Assembly: GCF_000294655.1 (NCBI RefSeq)
Contig: NZ_CAHP01000014.1
Location: 1 to 64,000 of the forward strand
Direction of reading: 5' to 3'
DNA: 64,000 bases
DNA from: Magnetospirillum molischianum DSM 120
GTDB lineage: Bacteria; Pseudomonadota; Alphaproteobacteria; Rhodospirillales; Magnetospirillaceae
A program made the position numbers and the translations under genes. The notes under the pieces are model-generated. The model saw only the letters and a list, made by a program, of their open reading frames with translations, ran no database searches and was not told the DNA's origin. The first letter of the stretch is position 1. Each line of letters begins with the position of its first letter. Shown piece after piece: positions 1-7,552 of the stretch.

Positions 1-129
1 GTGGGGGGGGGGAGGTGGCGGCGGCGGAGCCTTAGCCTTCTCGTCAACCTCGTCTTCGGACAATATCCTGCGAATGGAGGCAAGGATATCCTCCATCGAT
101 GGTTCTTGCTGGGCCTTATCTTCGCTCAT
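1..129 (-). CDS. popZ: PopZ-family polar organizing protein (DUF2497), N-terminal part only
   Basis: Only the first 43 codons lie in the window; the gene runs off the left edge. The product opens with an acidic stretch followed by MEDILASIRRILSEDE, the conserved N-terminal helix of the PopZ/DUF2497 family, then a run of at least eight prolines (the G-rich start of the window on the plus strand). In Caulobacter PopZ assembles into a polar matrix that anchors the chromosome origin, and the N-terminal helix recruits partners. It follows tolC on the same strand, the usual alphaproteobacterial order pcm-tolC-popZ(-valS). Family assignment is firm. Role in this organism is inferred. Confidence 0.8.
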   Translation of the reverse strand, partial: MSEDKAQQEPSMEDILASIRRILSEDEVDEKAKAPPPPPPPPH

Positions 130-261
130 GTCACGGCTATTCTATCTGCCTGCGCCCGTAATAGGGCCCCGTTTCGATCATGCCGCACTGCCGGGAACAA
201 ATCACCAAAATCCTGCGTCCGATCAGAATGATGGGATCGACCGTGAAGCGTTTCACAAATC

Positions 262-1650
262 TTACTCGGCCCCTTTGTCGGATCCGATGCCGGTCCCGAT
301 CCACTTTTCCCGCACGGATTGGTAGTGCTGAACGGGGTCGAAGGTCTGGACAGGAAGATTAAGCCCCTGCGCCGTCATTTCTCCAACCGCTGATTTCAGC
401 TGATAGGCCGCCAGCAATTGATCGTGGACGGCACGAACCAACGAGACGCGGGCGTCGAACACTTCCTGTTCGGCATTCAGCACATCAAGAACGGTGCGTG
501 ATCCCACCTTGGATTCCTCGCGAACACCAGCCAGAGCCAGATCGGATGCCTTGATCTGCGCATTGTACGAAGTGACCTGAGCCTGAGCCGACTGAAGGCT
601 CTCCCACGCCTTGCTCGCGGTCTCGATCGCGTCGCGGCGGGCCTGATCGGCCTCGATCCGGCGCTGTCCCGCCGTTTCCTTCGCAGCGCGCAGACGGGAA
701 TAGGTGCCTCCGCCCTCGTATAGCGGCACCGACAGGTTCAACAGCACTTCCTTGTTCGTCGATTCTGAATCGTAGCCCCCGATCCCCGTTGCCGCAGCGT
801 CACGATACCAGGACACGTTCGCGTCAACGGAAACCTTGGGCAGCAATTCGCCAAATACCAGATCGACCCCGCTCTTGGCCGCGTCGAAGGTGCGGTCGGC
901 GGCAACGACGTTGGGATTGTTGGCAAGGGCGGCAGCCGTCGCCTCGATCAGCCCACCCGGAAGGGGAGCGGGCAAGGCTGGCTGGGCGACCGAATCCGGC
1001 AGAGCACCAACATTATTCAGATAATTGGCACGAGAGCTCTTCAGGGTTCCTTCCGCCCCGATGCGATCGGCGACCGCCTTAGCCAGGCGGGCTTCGGCCT
1101 GACTGACATCGGTACGGGTGATCTCACCGACACGGAAGCGTTCCTGGGTTGCCTCAAGCTGGCGGCGTAACACCTGCTCGTTATTAATCGACAGGTTCAA
1201 CACCTCCTCATCGCGAACAACGTTCAGATAGGCGTTCGTCGCGCTCAACAGCACCGTCTGCTCGGTTGCGATCAGGCGGGCCCGCTCGGCCAAAACCTGC
1301 GCTTCGGCCTGATCGGTCGCGGCAACGGTGCGTCCACCGCTATAGATCGGCTGGCTGATATTAAGACCGGCGGATTTTGGGCTACGGTTGGTGTCGTTCT
1401 TTGGAAGCGTGTTGAGATAATAAGCTCCCCGCCCGGCCGCTCCAGTCACCGTCACCGTCGGACGCCACCCAGACAAAGCCTGCGGCACACCTTCGTCGGT
1501 TGCCCGCAGTTTGGCCCGGTAAGCCGAAAGATTCGGGTTCGACTCGTAAGTCGCCGCCAGAACATCGTTGAGCGATGCGGCCAGAACCGGGCTGGAACCG
1601 GACATTGCCATCAGGGTCACCCCGGCCAGCAGACCGTATGCCTTTTTCAT
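262..1650 (-). CDS. tolC: TolC-family outer membrane efflux/secretion channel
   Basis: Outer-membrane channel of 462 residues that connects periplasmic adaptors to the outside, serving RND efflux pumps and type I secretion. The protein begins with a signal peptide (MKKAYGLLAG, cleavage near PVLAA) and continues with SLNDVLAATYESNPNL, the typical start of a mature TolC. Two long repeats of alternating coiled coil and beta segments follow (around residues 30-215 and 245-430). The reading frame is open for 19 more codons upstream, but the ATG chosen here has AGAAGG seven bases before it. It lies between pcm and popZ. It could be the outer-membrane partner of the type I secretion genes at the other end of the window, but nothing in the sequence proves that link. 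Confidence 0.93.
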   Translation of the reverse strand: MKKAYGLLAGVTLMAMSGSSPVLAASLNDVLAATYESNPNLSAYRAKLRATDEGVPQALSGWRPTVTVTGAAGRGAYYLNTLPKNDTNRSPKSAGLNISQPIYSGGRTVAATDQAEAQVLAERARLIATEQTVLLSATNAYLNVVRDEEVLNLSINNEQVLRRQLEATQERFRVGEITRTDVSQAEARLAKAVADRIGAEGTLKSSRANYLNNVGALPDSVAQPALPAPLPGGLIEATAAALANNPNVVAADRTFDAAKSGVDLVFGELLPKVSVDANVSWYRDAAATGIGGYDSESTNKEVLLNLSVPLYEGGGTYSRLRAAKETAGQRRIEADQARRDAIETASKAWESLQSAQAQVTSYNAQIKASDLALAGVREESKVGSRTVLDVLNAEQEVFDARVSLVRAVHDQLLAAYQLKSAVGEMTAQGLNLPVQTFDPVQHYQSVREKWIGTGIGSDKGAE

Positions 1651-1755
1651 CACGACACCTTCTTTTCGGGGGACTGTCCGTCCGGTTCTACTGCGCCCAA
1701 TCCACAACCGAGGAAGATTAGCGGGACACGCTATAAGATCAAGGTCAAATCCCGC

Positions 1756-2409
1756 TCAGAACCTGAAGACCGGCTTTGGCTCCAGTCCGGGAAGAAACGG
1801 CGTGGCGGCATCAAACGGCGTATCGCGACCCAAAACAGCCCCCATCCGCGTCAAGCGCGTTCCAGCCCCACCCCCTGGCCCATGGGCGACCACAGCGACC
1901 AAACGCCCTCCATCGGCCAATTGAGCCGCGATTCCCTCGGGGATTTCGGCAACCGCGCCCAGGAAAAGAATAACGTCGTAAGGTGCCTGGGCCGGATATC
2001 CGACCGACAGATCGCCGGTCATGACCGCAACATTATCGACCCCCTGCTCGGACAATGTCGCGGCGGCGGCAGCGGCAAGGGCGCCGTCACATTCAAGCGA
2101 GACCACGGTACTGGCCAGTTTCGACAGAACCGCACTGCCCCACCCTGTTGCATCGCCGATGGCCAGAACCACATCACTGCTCCTGATCGCGGCGGCCTGA
2201 AGCAATCGGGCCATCACCAACGGCTCGATCATCACCCGCCCCCGGCCCAACGGCAAATCCTCGTCGGCATAGGCATATCCGCGCATGCGGCGGGGCAGGA
2301 ACAATTCGCGCGGAGTGGACGAGAGCGCCCGAAGCGTACCGGATTCCACGACATTGTTGGTGCGAATCTGGCTCTCGACCATATTGAAGCGGGCGGCGGC
2401 AAAATCCAT
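1756..2409 (-). CDS. pcm: Protein-L-isoaspartate O-methyltransferase
   Basis: SAM-dependent methyltransferase of 217 residues, the normal family size. It methylates isoaspartyl residues so that aged proteins can be repaired. The N-terminal MVESQIRTNNV and the RELFLP segment are family signatures of the alphaproteobacterial form. The SAM-binding motif is VLAIGDATGWGSAVLSKL, followed by an acidic LECD, and later PYDVILF, the motif II equivalent. It is the first gene of pcm-tolC-popZ, on the minus strand. AGGAG lies about ten bases before the start. The alphaproteobacterial enzymes diverge from E. coli Pcm, so specificity for isoaspartate is by family only. Confidence 0.88.
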   Translation of the reverse strand: MDFAAARFNMVESQIRTNNVVESGTLRALSSTPRELFLPRRMRGYAYADEDLPLGRGRVMIEPLVMARLLQAAAIRSSDVVLAIGDATGWGSAVLSKLASTVVSLECDGALAAAAAATLSEQGVDNVAVMTGDLSVGYPAQAPYDVILFLGAVAEIPEGIAAQLADGGRLVAVVAHGPGGGAGTRLTRMGAVLGRDTPFDAATPFLPGLEPKPVFRF

Positions 2410-2502
2410 CTCGACATGGCTCCTAAGATTAGATTGCGCCCTGTGGCGACGGTTTCCTTATAGGGCCACCGCAAAATGAAAACAATGTCGCCACAAAGCC
2501 GC

Positions 2503-2531
2503 TTGACCGGGGTGAAATCTCCGTTTATAAG
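2503..2531 (+). promoter_or_regulatory. Sigma70-type promoter of the tRNA-Cys/tRNA-Asn unit
   Basis: TTGACC, exactly 17 bases, then TATAAG. The predicted start of transcription is about 30 bases before the 5' end of tRNA-Cys. The same TTGACC/TATAAG pair precedes tRNA-Phe further along, which supports both. Confidence 0.75.
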
Positions 2532-2570
2532 CACCCACCTCACGTCGGCCCCTGGGCCGGTCGGACCGGT

Positions 2571-2644
2571 GGCCGGGTGGCAGAGTGGCTATGCAGCGGA
2601 CTGCAAATCCGCGTACGTCGGTTCAATTCCGGCCTCGGCCTCCA
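2571..2644 (+). tRNA. tRNA-Cys (GCA)
   Basis: Complete cloverleaf of 74 nt including an encoded CCA end. Acceptor stem GGCCGGG pairs with CTCGGCC (one G-U). The anticodon stem GCGGA/TCCGC encloses the loop CTGCAAA with anticodon GCA. The T loop GTTCAATTC is canonical. Protein ORFs predicted across it are artefacts. Confidence 0.96.
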
Positions 2645-2712
2645 TCGTCCTTCGGGCGGGTTCGATGTGAAAATAGTTTTTCGGTTTCCCGTAACCGCAG
2701 GGAAATCGTTGA

Positions 2713-2787
2713 TCCGGAGTAGCTCAGCGGTAGAGCAGCCGGCTGTTAACCGGCTGGTCGGGGGTTCGAATCCCTCCTCCGGAGCCA
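2713..2787 (+). tRNA. tRNA-Asn (GTT)
   Basis: Complete cloverleaf of 75 nt with encoded CCA. Acceptor stem TCCGGAG/CTCCGGA; D arm with AGCTCAGCGGTAGAGC; anticodon stem GCCGG/CCGGC with loop CTGTTAA and anticodon GTT; T loop TTCGAAT. It lies 68 bases after tRNA-Cys and is probably cotranscribed with it. Confidence 0.96.
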
Positions 2788-2792
2788 ATAAA

Positions 2793-2828
2793 AACAAGGC
2801 CTTAGCTGGAAACAGCTAGGGCCTTGTT
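2793..2828. terminator. Intrinsic terminator, usable in both directions
   Basis: A 16-bp stem (one G-T pair) closed by a GAAA tetraloop directly after tRNA-Asn. On the minus strand the stem runs into TTTTATT, a classical intrinsic terminator, so it can also stop transcripts coming from the marR side. On the plus strand the U tract is short (TTGTT). The 176 bases between it and the end of marR hold no convincing gene. Confidence 0.8.
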
Positions 2829-3004
2829 GCATTGTGGCTAGCGGAATGGCCGGGATCACATCGGCTCATCCCGCCGCCTTCTGGCCGATCGCCTGGGCCT
2901 GGGCCACCGACATAACCATCGTGCCGCCGCAGCGGGGCAGGAACGTTCAAATTCAGCGTGAATTTGCAATCAGGTCCCGCTTGCCACGGCAGTAAGACGG
3001 GTGA

Positions 3005-3472
3005 TCAACCAACCTGAGCGTGACGTGGCAGTGGACGATCCAGGCGGTTCATTAGCTCGCCAAGCACGTCTTTGGCTGTGATCAACATGACTTCGGAAAA
3101 AACCTGCCCCAGATCACCAGCCCACAAATCGCACAAGCGGTCAGCCTCGACGAAGGCATGTTTCCCTGTGTCGGTGAGGATGTAAAGAGACGAGCGTTCA
3201 TGGGACGGGTTATGGCAACGTTGCAGCAACCCTTCATCAATAAGCAGATTCAACTGCTTCTGCGTCCCTTGTCGAGTGATGCCCATGGCGGCGGCAATCT
3301 GCGGGGCGGTCAGTGGCCGGCCGGCCAGGGCCAGGGCCCCGAGCACCTGCCATCGCGCACTCGTGAGGCCGAGCTCCCCGACCAACCGGTCACCCTGCTC
3401 CAGCAGGCGTCCGTTCAGGCGGAATACCAACACCATGATGTCGGCCAGCAGCTTTTCTTTCGGTCGCGTCAT
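3005..3472 (-). CDS. MarR-family transcriptional regulator
   Basis: DNA-binding repressor of 155 residues with the family architecture: an N-terminal dimerisation helix, a winged helix around LTSARWQVLGALALAGRPLT...AAAMGITRQGTQKQLNLLIDEGLL, wing residues NPSHERSSLY, and a C-terminal dimerisation helix. GAGGAA lies just before the ATG. The gene is divergent from two small membrane-protein genes, and three palindromic boxes lie between them, the first 40 bases upstream of its own start. It most likely represses both itself and the neighbours. The ligand is unknown. Domain call is firm; target is inferred from layout. Confidence 0.88.
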   Translation of the reverse strand: MTRPKEKLLADIMVLVFRLNGRLLEQGDRLVGELGLTSARWQVLGALALAGRPLTAPQIAAAMGITRQGTQKQLNLLIDEGLLQRCHNPSHERSSLYILTDTGKHAFVEADRLCDLWAGDLGQVFSEVMLITAKDVLGELMNRLDRPLPRHAQVG

Positions 3473-3512
3473 CGTTTCCTCTCGGCGGTTCGTGGCTTCA
3501 GAAGGTCATAAA

Positions 3513-3572
3513 TGACAGCCGACTGTCAAAACACATTGACAGCCGGCTGTCATTTATGACAACTGGTTGTCA
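3513..3572. promoter_or_regulatory. Three palindromic operator boxes in the marR divergent promoter region
   Basis: Box 1 (3513-3528) TGACAGCCGACTGTCA, box 2 (3537-3552) TGACAGCCGGCTGTCA and box 3 (3557-3572) TGACAACTGGTTGTCA. Box 2 is a perfect 16-bp palindrome; boxes 1 and 3 each have one mismatched pair. Starts are 24 and 20 bases apart, so each dimer would sit roughly two helical turns from the next. Sixteen-bp palindromes of this kind are typical MarR sites. No other gene pair in the window has them. Confidence 0.75.
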
Positions 3573-3629
3573 ATTGACGTTCCAAGCCTCAGTGGCGTGG
3601 GGTAAATCCTGTGCCCGAAGGAGATGCCA

Positions 3630-4082
3630 ATGTTGAAGCGAATTCATGTCGCAGCCGGTGCCTTGGCTCTGTTGACACTGCTCTCGTTCTGGACATCGAG
3701 CGTGTGGGTGGAGTGCTTCCAGGACGAGGCATCGGTGGCAGCCGTCAAAGGCACCATCGTCAAAGGGTTGTTTGTTCTGGTCCCGGCCATGGCGGCAGCC
3801 GGCATAACCGGAGCCTCGCTGTCCAAGGGACGCGGAGGCATGCTGGTGGCGAGAAAAACCAGACGGATGAGAATCCTAGCCGCAATCGGCGCTCTCTTGA
3901 TGATCCCGGCAGCCCTGTTCCTCAACTCCAAGGCCACGGCTGGCGAGATGGATGGACTGTTCTACCTAGTCCAGGCCCTTGAGCTGACAGCGGGGGCCTT
4001 GCAGATCCGTTTCATGATTTTGAATGTTCGCGACGGGCTGCGGATGAGCGGACATCTTGGTGGGGGGCTCAACCATGACTGA
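3630..4082 (+). CDS. Small four-helix membrane protein, MarR-linked
   Basis: Product of 150 residues with four hydrophobic segments (about residues 6-28, 45-66, 81-98 and 108-128) and a basic cytoplasmic loop RKTRRMR. I do not recognise a named family. Two ATGs lie six bases apart; the second is chosen because GAAGGAG is six bases before it. The start of the next gene overlaps its end by eight bases, so the two are translationally coupled and probably act together at the inner membrane. Expression is probably controlled by the divergent MarR protein through the three palindromes upstream. Confidence 0.75.
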   Translation: MLKRIHVAAGALALLTLLSFWTSSVWVECFQDEASVAAVKGTIVKGLFVLVPAMAAAGITGASLSKGRGGMLVARKTRRMRILAAIGALLMIPAALFLNSKATAGEMDGLFYLVQALELTAGALQIRFMILNVRDGLRMSGHLGGGLNHD

Positions 4083-4641
4083 GACAGCGAGGATCGCCCA
4101 TATGGTGGGCGCGATGGTTCTGGGACTGGGGCTCTTCGCCGTGTGGGTCTTTGACCTCGTGGGACGCCGCGCTGCCTCGTTGGATACGATCGCGGCAGCA
4201 GCCAAGCGGGTCGCCCTCCTCTACGACGCGGTGGTGGTTCCCGGCGCTTTGCTGATCATGGCGTCAGGCGGATGGACGATCGTCACGATCCACGGGAGCT
4301 CGTTCCTGGAGATTCCCTGGCTAGCCGGAATGGTGATCCTGTTCTCGCTCGAATTCGTGGAAGGCAACACGATCACGCGGTTGTTCTTCCTGCGGCTCCG
4401 GCGAACGACAGCGGCAGCGGCGGCGGATCCCCACGGTCAGATGCCTGACGTACAAAGAAGCTTTCTGCCGTCGTTCACCCACTTTCTGGACATACCGGTC
4501 TTCGTGCTGATCATGTCCCTGGGCATATTCAAACCAACCGAATGGTCGGTGCTTATCCTGGGCTGTGTGCTCGCGGTCGCGGTTGCCCTGGCCCAAACCA
4601 TATACTTTATCCCGCGCCTAAACGGTCAGGATGGGCATTGA
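4075..4641 (+). CDS. DUF2269-like integral membrane protein
   Basis: Product of 188 residues with about four to five membrane helices. The pattern resembles DUF2269 proteins: an N-terminal helix with conserved His (RIAHMVGAMVLG), a middle segment with ALLIMASGGWTI and EIPWLAGMVILF, and a Pro-containing C-terminal helix (DIPVFVLIMSLGIFKPTEWSV). Biochemical function is not known to me. The start within ATGACTGA of the preceding gene is chosen over an in-frame ATG six codons earlier, because it gives the short overlap typical of coupled genes and has GGGGGG upstream. Paired with the preceding membrane protein and the MarR regulator. Confidence 0.75.
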   Translation: MTETARIAHMVGAMVLGLGLFAVWVFDLVGRRAASLDTIAAAAKRVALLYDAVVVPGALLIMASGGWTIVTIHGSSFLEIPWLAGMVILFSLEFVEGNTITRLFFLRLRRTTAAAAADPHGQMPDVQRSFLPSFTHFLDIPVFVLIMSLGIFKPTEWSVLILGCVLAVAVALAQTIYFIPRLNGQDGH

Positions 4642-4791
4642 TGTACAGGGCATTCAAGCGCCATGGCGTGAACCCCAGGGTTGGCGGGCTATTTTCGAGT
4701 ATCTCTAGAAAATCATTGCATCTCGACCTGCGGCAAGCGCCTAATAGGCCATTGGGCATAGTGCGACACCAGCCTAAGGGAGACACAGAAT

Positions 4792-4983
4792 ATGTCCGTC
4801 AGCTCGATCCCAAGCGGCTCCGCCCCTCCTCCTTCGGCACCGCCCCAGCAGGCCAAGCCTGCGGCTCGCGATGGCGACAACGATAACGAGGCCACAGAAT
4901 CTTCGGCGTCGAAATCCAGCGAAGCATCCGCCACCGCCTCGAATAATGCCAATCTTGGCCAGAACGTCGATATCAAAGCCTGA
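4792..4983 (+). CDS. Small disordered Ser/Ala/Pro-rich protein
   Basis: A 63-residue product with no signal peptide or membrane segment. It is Pro-rich in the first third (SAPPPSAPPQQ), acidic in the middle (DGDNDNE) and then Ser/Ala-rich, ending NANLGQNVDIKA. GGGAG lies about nine bases before the ATG, and a strong intrinsic terminator starts 31 bases after the stop, so it looks like a self-contained transcription unit. The composition and lack of conserved fold suggest an intrinsically disordered protein. Not recognised; a chance ORF cannot be fully excluded. Confidence 0.6.
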   Translation: MSVSSIPSGSAPPPSAPPQQAKPAARDGDNDNEATESSASKSSEASATASNNANLGQNVDIKA

Positions 4984-5014
4984 GATTGCTTGGTTCCAAG
5001 CATGTAGGTTTCGA

Positions 5015-5046
5015 AGCCGATCGTCGCTGCGACGGTCGGCTTTTTA
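5015..5046 (+). terminator. Intrinsic terminator after the small disordered protein gene
   Basis: A 12-bp stem AGCCGATCGTCG/CGACGGTCGGCT with one G-T pair, a short loop, and a T-rich tail TTTTTATT. It marks the end of the small-protein unit before the flavodoxin gene. Confidence 0.85.
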
Positions 5047-5140
5047 TTGCCGTGCCCTGACAAGGGACATATTGCGAACGCTTCGCAATATCATTATCCT
5101 ATCATCTTCACTAGGCCGCTTGATGTGGAGAGAGGGATCA

Positions 5141-5659
5141 ATGAACGTCACCGTGATTTTCGGCTCGGAATCCGGCACCACCAAAGCGATCGCCAAACGC
5201 ATTGCCGCCGGATTGCAAGCCAAGCTGCTTGACATCACAGCGGCAAAGACCGCCGATTTCGAGCAATGCGACCTTCTGGTTCTTGGCTCGCCCACCTATG
5301 GGATTGGCGACCTTCAGACCGATTGGGAAGACCGGATCGGCACGTTGCGGAACGCGACCCTGACCGGCAAGCGCGTTGCCCTGTTCGGAACCGGCGATCA
5401 GGCGACCTATGCCGACAGCTTTGTTGACGCGATCGGGATTCTTCACGATATCGTCGTCGAAAAGGGCGCGGTGATCGTCGGCCACACCTCGATAGAAGGA
5501 TACGATTACGTCGCCTCTCTGGCCGAACGCGATGGACGCTTTGTCGGGTTGGCGCTCGATGAGGACGGGCAATCGTCGAAAACCGAGAAGCGGATCGCGG
5601 CTTGGATCGACCAACTGGTCAAGTCGGAATCCTTGCCTATCACGGCGCTTTCCGCCTAG
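5141..5659 (+). CDS. Flavodoxin (long-chain type)
   Basis: FMN-binding low-potential electron carrier of 172 residues. The phosphate-binding loop is [15 protein letters not shown] at the N-terminus. [15 protein letters not shown] is the W/Y loop that stacks on the flavin, and [20 protein letters not shown] is the second flavin loop, with the insert typical of long-chain flavodoxins. It could serve nitrogenase, ferredoxin-NADP reductase or other low-potential reactions. No nif gene is nearby, so calling it nifF would be unsafe. GAGAGGGA precedes the chosen ATG; longer in-frame starts upstream lie within the terminator region and are rejected. Confidence 0.92.
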   Translation: MNVTVIFGSESGTTKAIAKRIAAGLQAKLLDITAAKTADFEQCDLLVLGSPTYGIGDLQTDWEDRIGTLRNATLTGKRVALFGTGDQATYADSFVDAIGILHDIVVEKGAVIVGHTSIEGYDYVASLAERDGRFVGLALDEDGQSSKTEKRIAAWIDQLVKSESLPITALSA

Positions 5660-5677
5660 AGATGAACGTGGCTCGGT

Positions 5678-5712
5678 CTCCAGAGGGGGGCGGCCGCCCT
5701 CCCCTTCTGGAG
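5678..5712 (+). promoter_or_regulatory. Hairpin covering the Shine-Dalgarno of the sugE/gdx gene
   Basis: A 35-nt inverted repeat with arms CTCCAGAGGGGG and CCCCTTCTGGAG (G-T pairs at two positions). Its 3' arm contains TGGAG, the ribosome binding site six bases before the gdx start. Folding would hide that site. Guanidinium exporters are often controlled by guanidine riboswitches, but I do not see the ACGR loops of the guanidine-II class or the guanidine-I or -III motifs here. Function is inferred from position only. Confidence 0.55.
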
Positions 5713-5718
5713 ATGAAA

Positions 5719-6039
5719 ATGTCCTGGGTTGCCTTATTCTTCGCGGGTCTGTTTGAAATCGGCTGGGCCATCGGTCTGAAATATACCGATGGCTTCACCA
5801 AGTTGATGCCGTCGCTGGCGACCTTGGTCGCGATGACGGTCAGCATCGTCCTGTTGGCCCTGGCGCTGAAGACCCTCCCGCTCGGCACCGCCTATGCGAT
5901 CTGGACTGGTATAGGCACCGTCGGCACCGCACTGCTTGGGATCGTGCTGTTCGGTGAGCCGAGCGATGCCCTGCGGCTGGGCTGTATCGGCCTGATCGTC
6001 GCGGGGATCGTCGGATTGAAACTTTTGTCATCACACTGA
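5719..6039 (+). CDS. gdx: SMR-family guanidinium exporter (Gdx, formerly SugE)
   Basis: Small multidrug resistance protein of 106 residues with four membrane helices that works as a dual-topology dimer, exchanging guanidinium for protons. It matches the Gdx subtype rather than Emr[21 protein letters not shown] with the essential Glu at position 13, [14 protein letters not shown], and [20 protein letters not shown]. The ATG chosen has TGGAG at six bases; an ATG two codons earlier has no spacing for it. It follows the flavodoxin gene by about 60 bases, with a hairpin over its ribosome binding site. A convergent histidine kinase gene begins 10 bases beyond the stop. Confidence 0.93.
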   Translation: MSWVALFFAGLFEIGWAIGLKYTDGFTKLMPSLATLVAMTVSIVLLALALKTLPLGTAYAIWTGIGTVGTALLGIVLFGEPSDALRLGCIGLIVAGIVGLKLLSSH

Positions 6040-6049
6040 GGCAAGCGGG

Positions 6050-7552
6050 TCACGCTTGCGGCAAGCTGAGGGTGACGCGAAGCCCACCCTCAGCCCGGTT
6101 GGCAAGAGCGATATCACCACCATGGGCGCGCACGGCGGCCCGCGCCACCGCCAGCCCCAACCCCGTGCCGCCAGTATCGCGTGACCGCGAGGTTTCCAGG
6201 CGAACGAACGGTGCAAACACCCGCTCTCGCGAATCGGCGGGGATACCGGGGCCATCATCATCGATGGTCAGGCGGATTTCGCCGCCGCTTACCGCCAGAC
6301 CAACTCCGGCCCGCCCGCCATATTTGACCGCATTATCCAGCAGATTGGCGATGGCGCGCTTCAACGCCACCGGCCGCGCCGCGATCACCAGACTGTCCGG
6401 GCCGTCATAGCTGCATGTGAGGCCCATATCCTCCATGTCTTCCAGCATTCCCTGAACCATTGCAGCGAGATCCAGCCGCTGGCCCGGTTCTCTGGCGGCA
6501 TCGTCGCGGGCAAAAGCCAGAGTGGACGCGATCATCTGCTCCATCTCGGCCAGATCGGCCAACATCTTCCCTCGCTGCTCGTCATCCTCGATAAATTCAG
6601 CACGCAGGCGCAGACGGGTGATCGGAGTCTTCAAATCGTGGCTGATCGCCGCCAGCATCTGCGTCCGGTCCTGAACAAAGCGGACGATCCGATCCTGCAT
6701 CACATTAAAGGCATGGGCGGCGCGGCGAACCTCGCGCGGGCCAGTCACCTCCATCGGCGGCGCCCCGACATCGACACCCAACCGCTCGGCGGCAGCGGCG
6801 AAAACAGCAAAGGGTAAGGTCGCCTTACGCACTGCGATCAACGCCGCCAGCGTCACCAGGACGAGACCAAGCAGCAGTGGCGCGACAAAGCGCGGCCGCC
6901 ACAGGGAAACGCCGGGATCGAGCGGTGCCAGCACGTTCAGCCACGACCCATCAGCCAGACGAACCGAAATGCGCAGCGCCGGACCGATCATGTGGTGAGA
7001 GCGACCAAAGCCAGACGACCGCTGGGACTCAGACCTACGCGACGGCAAAGGCTCGGTTCCCGGTCCAAGAAGAGACGGGTCATCGCCGGGAGGAGGCGGA
7101 GGGGGGGGCCGATTGTCGTCACGGCTACGCCCGTTCCATCCGAACATGCCGGTGGCCGGGCCGCCGACCGGGCCGGGCCGGGCCGAGACACGAATCTCGC
7201 GCCCCTCCAGCCCAACTTTCAACGTGTCGCGGACAAAGGCGGCAAGGCCGAAAGATTCGTCGTTTTCCACGACCGGATGGGTGCCCCAGCCGACCCTGAA
7301 GCGGGGGGTGTCAAGCCGACGCAGCGTGCCGTGTCGCCGATCCGGCTCGGTCTGTTCCGCAATCGCGACCAGCCCGCCGACCCGTTCGGCGGCATTGCGT
7401 CCGCCAATCGCCTCCAGCGCTTCCTGACGCTGGCTTTCGAACAGCATCACCGCCGACGCCACCGACAACAGCAACGCCAGCACCAAAACCAAGGCGGTGC
7501 GTCCAAGAACGGTATCCGGCCAACGAAACAATCGCCGGATCGGATGGGTCAT
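6050..7552 (-). CDS. EnvZ-like sensor histidine kinase
   Basis: Inner-membrane sensor kinase of 500 residues. A first membrane helix is at about 19-37, then a periplasmic domain of roughly 185 residues with a seven-proline run (NRPPPPPPPGDD). The second helix is at about 225-245 and HAMP at about 246-300. HisKA follows with the phosphoacceptor in MLAAISHDLKTPITRLRL, then a HATPase with N box NLLDNAVKYG, G1 DDDGPGIP and G2 GGTGLGLAVARAA. The ATG overlaps the stop of the response regulator by four bases, so the pair is translationally coupled. Sequence type is EnvZ/OmpR. Signal unknown. Confidence 0.92.
   Translation of the reverse strand: MTHPIRRLFRWPDTVLGRTALVLVLALLLSVASAVMLFESQRQEALEAIGGRNAAERVGGLVAIAEQTEPDRRHGTLRRLDTPRFRVGWGTHPVVENDESFGLAAFVRDTLKVGLEGREIRVSARPGPVGGPATGMFGWNGRSRDDNRPPPPPPPGDDPSLLGPGTEPLPSRRSESQRSSGFGRSHHMIGPALRISVRLADGSWLNVLAPLDPGVSLWRPRFVAPLLLGLVLVTLAALIAVRKATLPFAVFAAAAERLGVDVGAPPMEVTGPREVRRAAHAFNVMQDRIVRFVQDRTQMLAAISHDLKTPITRLRLRAEFIEDDEQRGKMLADLAEMEQMIASTLAFARDDAAREPGQRLDLAAMVQGMLEDMEDMGLTCSYDGPDSLVIAARPVALKRAIANLLDNAVKYGGRAGVGLAVSGGEIRLTIDDDGPGIPADSRERVFAPFVRLETSRSRDTGGTGLGLAVARAAVRAHGGDIALANRAEGGLRVTLSLPQA

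Noticed and set aside
1-30. G-rich run as a possible G-quadruplex or phase-variable tract
   Set aside because: It encodes the polyproline linker of the PopZ-family protein, a normal feature of the family; phase variation is unsupported.
2540-2797. An 85-codon minus-strand ORF containing PEEGFEPPTSRLT-like sequence
   Set aside because: It is the antisense of the two tRNA genes, a well-known annotation artefact.
2867-2941. Minus-strand peptide fragment LPRCGGTMVMSVAQAQAIG... ending in a stop, like the tail of a transposase zinc ribbon
   Set aside because: Only about 24 residues, no inverted repeats or direct repeats to support an insertion sequence remnant.
5640-5718. Guanidine-II (mini-ykkC) riboswitch before gdx
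   Set aside because: No pair of hairpins with ACGR loops; only a single long stem.
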